NCBI GenBank assembly: GCA_030620455.1
Contig: JAUXEQ010000047.1
Span: forward strand, 1 to 8,994
Length of the DNA: 8,994 bases
Reading direction: 5' to 3'
Source: a bacterium
GTDB lineage: Bacteria > UBP14 > UBA6098 > B30-G16
The notes beneath the pieces were generated by a model. The model made no database searches. It was given only the letters and a program-made list of their open reading frames with translations, and was not told where the DNA came from. Both the position numbers and the translations under genes were made by a program. Positions 1 to 7,535 of this stretch are shown in pieces. The number at the start of each line of letters is the position of its first letter. Position 1 is the stretch's first letter.

Positions 1-1421
1 ATACTCACATCACTCAGTCTTAACAACTGAACTTGTTTATCCAAATTTCCCGATAGTAGTTTAATGTGTGTAGCATCGACGGGAAACTGTCCAAAAGTTG
101 GTTCAAATAAATACCATCTTCCATTAACCCACGCTTGTGCCCATGCATGATATGCGAATTTTCCATCCTGATAAACAAGTCCTACATTAATTCTTGCAGG
201 AATATTCATCGACCTCGTCATAGCAACAAACAGTATAGTATGCTCATTGCAATCCCCACGCTTTTTCGATAGAACATCGAGTGCCGAAGGAAGCGATGCC
301 TGATATTCTTTCTTAATGTTATAATAGAGATACTCATTAATTTTCAACAACATTTCCAATGTATCCTTTTCATTACCTATGATCTTTTCAACTGCCTTGA
401 TTATTCTCCTATCATTACACTGAATAAAAGGTTCCTCAGCAGTATCCTCAGGCGTCGGTGAAATGAATTTCCCAAATCCCTCGGAGCAAATTTCCAATGT
501 ATCACCACGAAGTCTTTGATTGAAATCTTCAAGTTCTAATATTCCTTTCTTAAATCCTTTTAGTACAAATTTTGCATATAACGCACTTCTTGGGTCAACC
601 TCCATCTTCCACCGAGCAGGAATAGAAAAATCAGTCAATAAATCAAAGTTGCCAGATCGTGACATTTCAAAAGCTAAAGCTTTCTCTTGAGGTTCACGAA
701 ACATTGAAAAACCCATACCTGACCTTTCAAGCATCACTTCTCCAGAATCCGTCATATGCATCTCCGTTTCTAAACCCATAATTGACACCTTAACTTTCCA
801 TAGATCCATTTTCTTACCCATAATTGTCTCACTAACTTTTCCAATAACGTGTATTTTCTGTGAAATTCTTGTTAAAGTAAATGGATCGAATCCAGGTAAA
901 TTAATCTTCAATCCATACTTGAAACCTTTAGCTACAAGAATTTCAGGTATCACCGATGAAGGATATATCTTACCTTCGATTGGAAATGTTATTGTATCGG
1001 TCTGTTCTCCAGTAATTATAACCACCTCGATCTTATCCTCGCGAACTATACCGGACGTACTGGTTAGATATTCTCCTCCATGCAAATCAAAAGTAAATCC
1101 CTGAAGAGAGAAATCATTATTAACTGTTATTATTCCCTGAGAGAATATCTCCTGTACAGTACCACCAACAGGAATTCTCATATAGGAAACATCAGAAATA
1201 AGTGACTTTTTTCCAAGGTCCTGTACAGTCTTAGAAGTATAACCAATTTTTTCACCTTTAAAGTAAATAGAAAACCATTCCTGTCGCTTTACTTCGCCAA
1301 CACGAAAAACATCGATAGTATCAGGGATTTCCGGTTGCAACGCTCTAACAGAACGCCATAAGAAGTGCATCGAGCCAACCCACCAAATTATTGCTATTAC
1401 AAACAATAGCTTTTTTATCAT
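1..1421 (-). CDS. Transglutaminase-like exported/membrane-anchored protein (C-terminus cut by window edge)
   Basis: The reverse strand reads open for 473 codons from ATG 1421 to the window edge with no stop, so the C-terminus is missing. A GAGGA ribosome binding site (1430-1426), 4 nt upstream, supports the start. Residues 4-17 form a hydrophobic segment after MIKK, suggesting a signal peptide or N-terminal anchor and an extracytoplasmic protein. Residues about 45-350 are a beta-rich region that I do not recognise as a named domain. It opens with a WFSIYFKGEKIGY stretch of the kind found ahead of bacterial transglutaminase-like domains. Residues about 378-455 are the transglutaminase-like core: RGDCNEH (Cys391), YHAWAQAW (His425) and FEPTFGQFPVDATHI. 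Spacing fits the Cys-His-Asp triad, but the acidic position is Glu440 where DPT is usual. Bacterial members act as peptidases, amidases or crosslinking enzymes; the substrate here is unknown. The domain assignment is firm and the function is not. It is divergent from the C1A peptidase gene. Confidence 0.9.
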   Translation of the reverse strand, partial: MIKKLLFVIAIIWWVGSMHFLWRSVRALQPEIPDTIDVFRVGEVKRQEWFSIYFKGEKIGYTSKTVQDLGKKSLISDVSYMRIPVGGTVQEIFSQGIITVNNDFSLQGFTFDLHGGEYLTSTSGIVREDKIEVVIITGEQTDTITFPIEGKIYPSSVIPEILVAKGFKYGLKINLPGFDPFTLTRISQKIHVIGKVSETIMGKKMDLWKVKVSIMGLETEMHMTDSGEVMLERSGMGFSMFREPQEKALAFEMSRSGNFDLLTDFSIPARWKMEVDPRSALYAKFVLKGFKKGILELEDFNQRLRGDTLEICSEGFGKFISPTPEDTAEEPFIQCNDRRIIKAVEKIIGNEKDTLEMLLKINEYLYYNIKKEYQASLPSALDVLSKKRGDCNEHTILFVAMTRSMNIPARINVGLVYQDGKFAYHAWAQAWVNGRWYLFEPTFGQFPVDATHIKLLSGNLDKQVQLLRLSDVS

Positions 1422-1441
1422 TATTTCCTCATTGTAATTTT

Positions 1442-1470
1442 ATTATATTTATATATTTTTATTTGATAAT
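1442..1470 (-). promoter_or_regulatory. Possible promoter for the transglutaminase-like gene
   Basis: On the minus strand a perfect TATAAT (1447-1442) lies 20 nt upstream of the ATG. With a 17-nt spacer the -35 position (1470-1465) reads ATTATC, a poor match to TTGACA. Transcription would start near 1435, giving a very short leader that still contains the GAGGA site. The whole 1422-1482 gap is AT-rich, so a TATAAT match is not very surprising. The opposite strand must hold a promoter for the C1A peptidase gene as well, but I could not pick a convincing one. Confidence 0.3.
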
Positions 1471-1472
1471 AT

Positions 1473-1480
1473 GGGGGTGA
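1473..1480 (+). promoter_or_regulatory. Ribosome binding site that sets the C1A peptidase start at 1483
   Basis: GGGGGTGA resembles the GGAGGTGA Shine-Dalgarno core, with five bases between the G-run and ATG 1483. The alternative in-frame ATG at 1471 has only AT-rich sequence upstream and would put this site inside the coding sequence. The shorter form also begins with a cleaner signal peptide (MRHNKLFMIFG). Confidence 0.7.
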
Positions 1481-1482
1481 AT

Positions 1483-4400
1483 ATGAGGCATAACAAATTA
1501 TTTATGATTTTTGGATTGATGATCTCGATTTGCGCAGCTCAGAATCCGTTCATAGATTTCAGGCATGCTCAACTTGAAACTGTTAAGACAGCCATTCTCA
1601 TTAGTGGGGTAAATTGGACAGCAGATATTAATGATATAACACTTATCCCCGATCAAACATTAGATAACATGCTTGGTGAAATAAACTTCGAGGGTGAATT
1701 CCCAAACAACGACACAACAAGTTCCTCAACAGGATTACCTCACGGCACGAAACCAGTTACTGCTCACGACTGGCGTGATTATTCAAGTAGAGATTGGACA
1801 ACATCTGTAAAATATCAAGGCTCTTGTGGTTCATGCTGGGCTTTTGCTACATGTGGTGTGTTTGAATCAGCAATTAATATCTATGCCGATTCTGCAGAAC
1901 TCGACCCAAATTTATCTGAGCAACAACTTGTCTCCTGTGATGACAAGTACTTCGGTTGTAGAGGTGGTTCCTTTGCTAAAGATTACCTTAAAGAAGTCGG
2001 TTTGTTTTATGAAGGCTGTATGACTTACAGTGCCACAGACAAAGCCTGCTCATTGAGATGCAGTGATTGGGAAGATAAGATCGACTTTAGAATACTTAAT
2101 GCTACCTATGTCTCTGGTGGAAGTTCTTCCAGCGGAATAGGAAACATAAAGAACGCTGTACTTAAGCATCCAATTTATGCATCTATGAAGGTCTACACCG
2201 ACTTTTTCTATTATTCCAGCGGGGTATATGAATATGTCTATGGTTCTTATAGAGGAAATCACGCTGTGGTTATTGTAGGTTTTGATGACTCCGATTCTGC
2301 ATGGTTATGCAAGAACTCCTGGGGAACAAGCTGGGGTAGTAGTGGATGGTTTAAAATCAAATATGATCAAGAAATCGCTCGATGGACATATTCGATCTCT
2401 CCTGCAGCTAAGGTTGAACTTATTTCACCTTATGGTCATATTCTGCCTTCCTCAGGAAAACATTATGTTGGTTTTGACAGTACGTTTAATTTTAAAGTCG
2501 TCTCACCTGCAATGGGACCAGAAGATACTGTGTATATTTTCGATGAATGGTCCATTTCCGCCAGAACAGATTCTACCATCGATTCTGTCGCTGCAGAAAT
2601 TGAAGTCGATTTCCCAACGGATATTGAAGTCTCATGGGACACTTCCACAGGCGTATCAAAATGTAATGTTTTTTTAGAAACAGATCCGATTGGATCGATT
2701 GTAAAAATGAATGAAATCCCATACATAGGAAATGCGCTTGTCTTATGGATGGCGGAAAGCACGATTATTTTATCGACAGACTCAATCCAATGGGTTCAGA
2801 CAAGCAGCACCAAAAAGCATAGACTTGTCTTTGATGAATGGGATTGTACAACATCTGTGCAGTTCGCCACTGTTCTTTCATCAGCAGGAAACACGGATAG
2901 TTTCAAGGTCTCGTTCAATCGGGATTCACTGAAATTCCTCACAAGCTTTAACACTACTCCAGTAAATTGCAACTTTTTAATACATTACGGATCGATTTCA
3001 GGCAATTTCTATGCACCCTATTCAATGTGGGTGGATTCTGGAGCATCTTACACAATAAAAGCACTAAACGCTGATAGTGGTGATTCTGCTTGGTTATTTT
3101 CTAATTGGTCTGATGGTGATACTACATTGAATAGGTCTGTTACATCAACCAAGCCAGAAACCCTTACAGCAGAATATACTTTAGCCTATCGCTTTGAAAT
3201 CAACAATGGCGGACATGGCACAGTTGGATGCAATGCAATCTCCGACAACTGGATGTATAAAGATAGCACTGCCAAATTCTGGATGGATTCCACTTATATT
3301 CCCATTTCTGCAAAAGAGGCATGGCTTTTTTCCGGCTTTGGAGGAACTTATCCCTCGGATGATTCTTCAGTTACTCTTACAATGACTGAGGCTGTTTACG
3401 ATACTGCTGTTTGGAATAGATCCGTTCAAATCGTTATCTTTTCATTGATAGATTCGAGTACAACAATAGAATGGTTCCCTGTGGGAAGCTTTGTTACAAT
3501 CGATGCCGGTGATACATTTAAGATATTTGGATATGCAGTAATTTTCCGAAGATGGTCCGGTCTTATCAATTCAACTTCCAATCCATGCACTCTCGAGGTT
3601 GATACGGCTGGAACTCTATATGCACATCATGATTTGTGTGCTTGGACAGAAGTCGAAGCAAATCCTCCTGAAGGTAAGATTTACATAAATTCGGTATTAG
3701 GACCTTGGTCGGACTATGTTACACTTTACGATACAATTCAGATCTGGGCGGATAGTTTCTTCGAAATTGGAGCAGATACAGCATTATTATTCTCATTCTG
3801 GAGCGATAGTGGTGCAAGAGACCACAAAGTTGAAATTAGAACTCCAAAAACATACACAGCCAACTTCGATTACTACTTTCGATGTTTGGGAGTTAAAAGC
3901 CCAAGAACTGGATCCGGTTGGATATCTATAGAGTCGGATACAGCAATAGATTTAGTTGCTTCTTGGATTGCCAAGGACGATTCATTCGAGATCTATGCTT
4001 CTGATACCGATTACAACTTCACAGATTATAAAACATACGTGAAAATTGACAGTTCTGTCTCGAATGTCGCATCCAAACCTACTATAGATACAGTATATTA
4101 CGATATTGAAGATATGTTCATAAGTATTTCAGTAAGACCAGATACAATTTTGCCTACAACAGATAGCGTTAGTGCAGGAGGAATAATTGAAAGCGACGAT
4201 AGTGCTTCGGGCTATCTTTACAACTACAGCAACGCTCCTATCGATATAGGTTTTGAGTTCATATCTTCATCCGATACATTATGGAGCCCGGATACTGCTC
4301 ATGGAGAATATAAGTTCGTTCTCATGATTAGTATAGGAGACAGCACCTCGCCTACATTCGATGTTACAAATGATGTGGTTACAAATACATTTATCTGGGC

Positions 4401-4551
4401 GGATACAATTTACTTTGGACCTGGTGGCTATAGCATTTCGACTGGAAGTGAAATACCTTTATGGTTCTACATAGAAACACCCACATATTACTCATATATT
4501 AGCGAATATTGGCTTGAAGTTGAAGTTAAAGGAAAAATTAGTTTACCCTGA
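1483..4551 (+). CDS. Secreted papain-family (C1A) cysteine peptidase with six tandem beta-rich modules
   Basis: The protein has 1022 residues when started at ATG 1483. Residues 1-19 are a signal peptide with probable cleavage after ICAA. Residues about 25-60 (VNWTADIN, then LDNMLG) resemble the short cathepsin-B-type propeptide that keeps such enzymes inactive. A Ser/Thr/Asn-rich linker follows. The C1A domain spans about 94-310, with every active-site element: oxyanion Gln112 and Cys118 in YQGSCGSCWAFA, LSEQQLVSC and GCRGG, His260 in GNHAVVIVGF, and Asn278 in CKNSWGTSWG. It should be an active endopeptidase. Residues about 330-800 are repeated modules (separate entry); the last 200 or so are beta-rich, unrecognised, and carry no sorting signal that I know. 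Papain itself is little over 200 residues, so most of this protein is likely for binding or surface presentation. The metallopeptidase-barrel gene starts 24 nt downstream, suggesting an operon. Substrate is unknown. Confidence 0.93.
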   Translation: MRHNKLFMIFGLMISICAAQNPFIDFRHAQLETVKTAILISGVNWTADINDITLIPDQTLDNMLGEINFEGEFPNNDTTSSSTGLPHGTKPVTAHDWRDYSSRDWTTSVKYQGSCGSCWAFATCGVFESAINIYADSAELDPNLSEQQLVSCDDKYFGCRGGSFAKDYLKEVGLFYEGCMTYSATDKACSLRCSDWEDKIDFRILNATYVSGGSSSSGIGNIKNAVLKHPIYASMKVYTDFFYYSSGVYEYVYGSYRGNHAVVIVGFDDSDSAWLCKNSWGTSWGSSGWFKIKYDQEIARWTYSISPAAKVELISPYGHILPSSGKHYVGFDSTFNFKVVSPAMGPEDTVYIFDEWSISARTDSTIDSVAAEIEVDFPTDIEVSWDTSTGVSKCNVFLETDPIGSIVKMNEIPYIGNALVLWMAESTIILSTDSIQWVQTSSTKKHRLVFDEWDCTTSVQFATVLSSAGNTDSFKVSFNRDSLKFLTSFNTTPVNCNFLIHYGSISGNFYAPYSMWVDSGASYTIKALNADSGDSAWLFSNWSDGDTTLNRSVTSTKPETLTAEYTLAYRFEINNGGHGTVGCNAISDNWMYKDSTAKFWMDSTYIPISAKEAWLFSGFGGTYPSDDSSVTLTMTEAVYDTAVWNRSVQIVIFSLIDSSTTIEWFPVGSFVTIDAGDTFKIFGYAVIFRRWSGLINSTSNPCTLEVDTAGTLYAHHDLCAWTEVEANPPEGKIYINSVLGPWSDYVTLYDTIQIWADSFFEIGADTALLFSFWSDSGARDHKVEIRTPKTYTANFDYYFRCLGVKSPRTGSGWISIESDTAIDLVASWIAKDDSFEIYASDTDYNFTDYKTYVKIDSSVSNVASKPTIDTVYYDIEDMFISISVRPDTILPTTDSVSAGGIIESDDSASGYLYNYSNAPIDIGFEFISSSDTLWSPDTAHGEYKFVLMISIGDSTSPTFDVTNDVVTNTFIWADTIYFGPGGYSISTGSEIPLWFYIETPTYYSYISEYWLEVEVKGKISLP
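2500..3870 (+). repeat. Six degenerate tandem protein modules in the C1A peptidase tail
   Basis: Protein-level repeats, numbered from ATG 1483. Each module has a hydrophobic-aromatic core ending in a [F/N/R/E]-W-[S/D] turn, and several continue into a TxTA-F-like strand. The core aromatic positions are W356 (FDEWSIS), W453 (FDEWDC), W542 (FSNWSDGD), F619 (FSGFGG), W691 (FRRWSG) and W773 (FSFWSDSG), at intervals of 97, 89, 77, 72 and 82 residues. Lead-in strands include GGHGTVGCN and PPEGKIYIN. The pattern matches the divergent InlB B-repeat class of bacterial surface repeats (G-x-G-x-V ... F-x-x-W-x-G ... TA-x-F). The family name is by pattern only. The repeats are too diverged to show at DNA level. 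Confidence 0.65.
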
Positions 4552-4575
4552 TATCTTTTTCTTATAAAATAATCA

Positions 4576-7347
4576 ATGAATAAAGTGTTCAACAAATTTA
4601 TACATTATTTTAATAATTCTGTTCATAATTCAATATATTTAATTATTCTATCAATCGTTTTCTCTCTAACTAATTATGCTATCGGACAATACTATTTTGG
4701 CAAGAATAAAATCCAAGCCATAGATTATGATTGGCAACTTCTTCAGACAGAGCATTTTGACATTTATTATTATAGCCAAGAAAATGAAATTGCAAAAATA
4801 ACTGCTCATATCGCTGAGAGCGTTTATGTCGAGTATGAAAAGCATTTCCGGTTTGCACCATTCGATAGAATACCGATTGTTGTTTATTCGTCATTTAATT
4901 TATTTTCTGAAACGCATACAATTCCGTTTATAATTCCGGAAGGAGTCGGTGGTTTCACGGAATATATACTTGGTCGAGTTGTTTTGCCATACGGAGGAGA
5001 TATATCGGAATTTCGGCATATTCTGGCTCACGAGCTAGTTCATGTATGGCAGATCGAATACAATCTTTTAATTAACGATGCACATAATAAATTCTACTAT
5101 TCAATGCCTGATCTATGGTTCATCGAGGGTCAAGCGGAATACCTTTCGAAGTCTGAGAATGTCGATTCTCGATCGACAATCGTTGCTGCCATAGCTGGAG
5201 ACGAGTTAATCCTACCCGAAAATTTTAACACGATTGAGGGCAGTTATTTAATGTATGTATTTGGCGAAAGTTTTCTTCGTTATTTAGCGGAAAATTATGG
5301 ATCTGAGTCAGACATACTAATCTTAGACAGAGTATATTCAGGAATAAGTATTTATTACATTATTCCTGCATTATTTGAATTAACAACTGAACAAGCCGGA
5401 GTTGCATGGCGGCAATGGCTTATGCATAAATTTGGCAATTATTCTGCCCGAAGGATACCCTATGAAATTGCTGGAACTAAAATCACACCCGACGGTTTCT
5501 TCACGTGCTCACAGTCACTCGATACCACTACTATTATTGCAAAAGGTAACATAATGGGTTATAGTGGCATATATAAAATAGAGAACAATAAAGCCAAATT
5601 AATCCGAAGAATAGAGTTAACAGAATCTGCCGAGGATGCTCGAATAATGAATAACAAAATTGCTCTTAGTGGTGATACTCTGGTCGCATTCACTGCAAAA
5701 TCGGGAGGTTCCGATTATCTCTTCCTTTACGATCTGCGGGATGGTAGCGAAAGGAAGTTTAATTTCGCAGGGATTATTGAGATAAATTCCCCCTCATTCT
5801 CAGAAAACGAATCGATTCTTTTCAGTGGAACGAACATTTCAGGTTATCAGGACATTTACAAATTTGACATTGAAAACGGAGAACTTATACATCTGACTGA
5901 AGATCACTATCAGGACTGCGATCCTATTGAAGTACTCGACCAAATTATTTTTGTCTCGGACAGAAATGATCCTAATCATATGAATCTTTTCAGTATAATT
6001 GATCGTAAGATTGTGCAACTTGCACAAAGCGCTCCTATAAATAATATTTCCTCTCCAACTATATCGGAAGAAGAGAAATATGTGGCATTCATAGCCGATG
6101 ACGACACTTTTCCCGATGTATATATCTTAGATTTAGAAACCGACTCGTTGTTTAAGGCTACAAATCTCACTGCAAGAACCGTGTCGGTTAGCTTCCTAAC
6201 CGCCGAAACTCTTTTGGTGTCGGTGATTACACCATATAATGCACCAATCCTTAAAATTGCATTGGATTCGATGAGATTTATTGGTGTTTATCCGAAGAGC
6301 GAATTCACAGGAGGATGGAATTTAATGATTTCTTATCCAAAAATTGACAAGAAATCGAAGGAAAAAAATAAATCGGTTAATCGACTAACATTGGGATTTG
6401 CTCAGGGAGAAATCGGAGTTTTAGCTATGCACCAAGGTTTTGCAGGTCTTCAACTTATGTTGACAGACATTGTGGGTGATCGACAGATATACATTTTCGT
6501 TACAGAAAATGCACAAAGTTTATCCGAAATGCTCGATGAACTTAATGCAGCGATTATTTATCGTCATCAGGGTAAACGCTGGGGTAAAAGTCTTGGCGCA
6601 TATAGAACGAACTTTCACAGCTATGATCGTTATGAGGGTCGATATTCCGAACATATGCTCGGTTTATATGGTGCAGCAGATTATCCTTTTAGTAGATTCA
6701 CACGGATCCAATTCAACAGTATGATTTACTTCTCTTCTCGAGAATATTTCAATAAAAAAAGAAAGGATTTGATTGGAGATATCGGTGTATCGTTCATTCG
6801 AGACAACTCGTTGTGGGGTGTATCGGGACCAATCGATGGCTCGAGATTAAATTTAAGTTTAAGTATCGGTGCTGGTACAAAAGGAGAAATATACAGATAT
6901 CTTACTTCATTGGATATAAGACACTATTTAAGATTGTCTCGCAGATCATGCTGGGCACATAGACTAATCCTTCGCCACAGCGGAGGTCCTGAACCATATA
7001 GGTTTTGGTTGGGTGGAAGTTTGGATCTAAGAGGTTATCCGCTGTTTTACTATTATGGAAAGAATCTATTCCTTGCAAATTCTGAATTAAGGTTTCCTCT
7101 TTTAGATCGATTATTACTACAAACACCCGTAATAGACGTCGATATTAGAGGTTTATGTGGAGCATTATTTTTCGATGCAGGTGGCGCTTGGGAAGAAAAA
7201 CCGGATATACTTGGATCGTTCGGAGCTGGAATAAGAATGAATTTAGATTATATTATCGTATTCAGATTTGATATTTCGTATAAAACAGATTTCGAAACAT
7301 ATTCCAAGAAGCCACGATTCGATTTCTTTTTTGGATGGGATTTTTAA
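4576..7347 (+). CDS. Outer-membrane fusion protein: peptidase MA-like zinc peptidase, TolB/PD40-like propeller, Omp85-like barrel
   Basis: The 923-residue protein starts with a signal peptide (hydrophobic 20-36, probable cleavage AIG/QYYFG after residue 37). Residues about 39-290 are a gluzincin-type metallopeptidase: HELVH (152-156) supplies two zinc-binding His and the catalytic Glu, and WFIEGQAEY supplies the likely third ligand, Glu184. The opening YFGKNKIQ...EHFDIYYY resembles the peptidase MA family. Residues about 300-575 contain propeller-like blades of the TolB/PD40 type, with SPSFSENESILFSG and SPTISEEEKYVAFIA each followed by a D-I/V-Y-x-x-D strand. Residues about 577-923 are alternating beta strands with FWLGGSLDLRGY (Arg819-Gly820-Tyr821), like the conserved L6 motif of Omp85/BamA/TamA proteins. 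They end in alternating aromatics and a terminal Phe923, as outer-membrane barrels do. There are no POTRA domains. The peptidase and propeller are probably periplasmic or surface-held by the barrel. No clear Shine-Dalgarno site precedes the ATG. Natural substrate is unknown. Confidence 0.85.
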   Translation: MNKVFNKFIHYFNNSVHNSIYLIILSIVFSLTNYAIGQYYFGKNKIQAIDYDWQLLQTEHFDIYYYSQENEIAKITAHIAESVYVEYEKHFRFAPFDRIPIVVYSSFNLFSETHTIPFIIPEGVGGFTEYILGRVVLPYGGDISEFRHILAHELVHVWQIEYNLLINDAHNKFYYSMPDLWFIEGQAEYLSKSENVDSRSTIVAAIAGDELILPENFNTIEGSYLMYVFGESFLRYLAENYGSESDILILDRVYSGISIYYIIPALFELTTEQAGVAWRQWLMHKFGNYSARRIPYEIAGTKITPDGFFTCSQSLDTTTIIAKGNIMGYSGIYKIENNKAKLIRRIELTESAEDARIMNNKIALSGDTLVAFTAKSGGSDYLFLYDLRDGSERKFNFAGIIEINSPSFSENESILFSGTNISGYQDIYKFDIENGELIHLTEDHYQDCDPIEVLDQIIFVSDRNDPNHMNLFSIIDRKIVQLAQSAPINNISSPTISEEEKYVAFIADDDTFPDVYILDLETDSLFKATNLTARTVSVSFLTAETLLVSVITPYNAPILKIALDSMRFIGVYPKSEFTGGWNLMISYPKIDKKSKEKNKSVNRLTLGFAQGEIGVLAMHQGFAGLQLMLTDIVGDRQIYIFVTENAQSLSEMLDELNAAIIYRHQGKRWGKSLGAYRTNFHSYDRYEGRYSEHMLGLYGAADYPFSRFTRIQFNSMIYFSSREYFNKKRKDLIGDIGVSFIRDNSLWGVSGPIDGSRLNLSLSIGAGTKGEIYRYLTSLDIRHYLRLSRRSCWAHRLILRHSGGPEPYRFWLGGSLDLRGYPLFYYYGKNLFLANSELRFPLLDRLLLQTPVIDVDIRGLCGALFFDAGGAWEEKPDILGSFGAGIRMNLDYIIVFRFDISYKTDFETYSKKPRFDFFFGWDF

Positions 7348-7409
7348 GATGAAAAAAAATCACTTTTTTGCGATTACCCTCTTGAAAGAAAAATGAAAAT
7401 ATATATAAT

Positions 7410-7434
7410 AAGATTTAGAATAAGATTTTAGAAT
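7410..7434 (+). repeat. Tandem near-identical 12/13-bp repeat upstream of rpoD promoter
   Basis: AAGATTTAGAAT (7410-7421) is followed directly by AAGATTTTAGAAT (7422-7434), identical except for one extra T. It ends 15 bp before the -35 box of rpoD. The position and the roughly one-helical-turn period would suit a regulator site or an AT-rich upstream element, but in sequence this AT-rich chance duplication is also possible. Confidence 0.45.
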
Positions 7435-7449
7435 TTTTAAATCAAGCTA

Positions 7450-7477
7450 TTGACAAAATCGTTTCGGTCTATATTAT
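7450..7477 (+). promoter_or_regulatory. Sigma-70-type promoter of rpoD
   Basis: A perfect -35 TTGACA (7450-7455) is followed by a 16-bp spacer and -10 TATTAT (7472-7477, five of six consensus bases). Transcription should begin near 7484 and give a leader of about 52 nt that contains the AGAGGA site at 7522-7527. This makes rpoD its own transcription unit, separate from the upstream operon. Confidence 0.7.
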
Positions 7478-7535
7478 AGGACATCGTATCTAAATTTATA
7501 ATATATTGGGTTTTAATCATAAGAGGACAAGTAAA

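Noticed and set aside
919..1104. 61-codon open frame on the plus strand
   Set aside because: It lies antisense inside the transglutaminase-like gene, has no ribosome binding site and no recognisable product.
2463..2762. 99-codon open frame on the minus strand, and other short overlapping frames within 1826-3931
   Set aside because: All fall inside the C1A peptidase gene in other frames, lack ribosome binding sites and have no domain pattern.
6902..7126. 74-codon open frame on the minus strand inside the barrel gene
   Set aside because: The sense strand here encodes the conserved LGGSLDLRGY barrel segment; the antisense frame is a shadow.
7348..7380. Possible terminator after the barrel gene
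   Set aside because: AATCAC and GCGATT around a T-run give only a mismatched four-to-five-pair stem with no T-tail on the correct side; too weak to call.
7506..7535. TTG start extending rpoD by ten residues
   Set aside because: The extra residues match nothing in sigma factors, and AGAGGA is correctly placed for ATG 7536.
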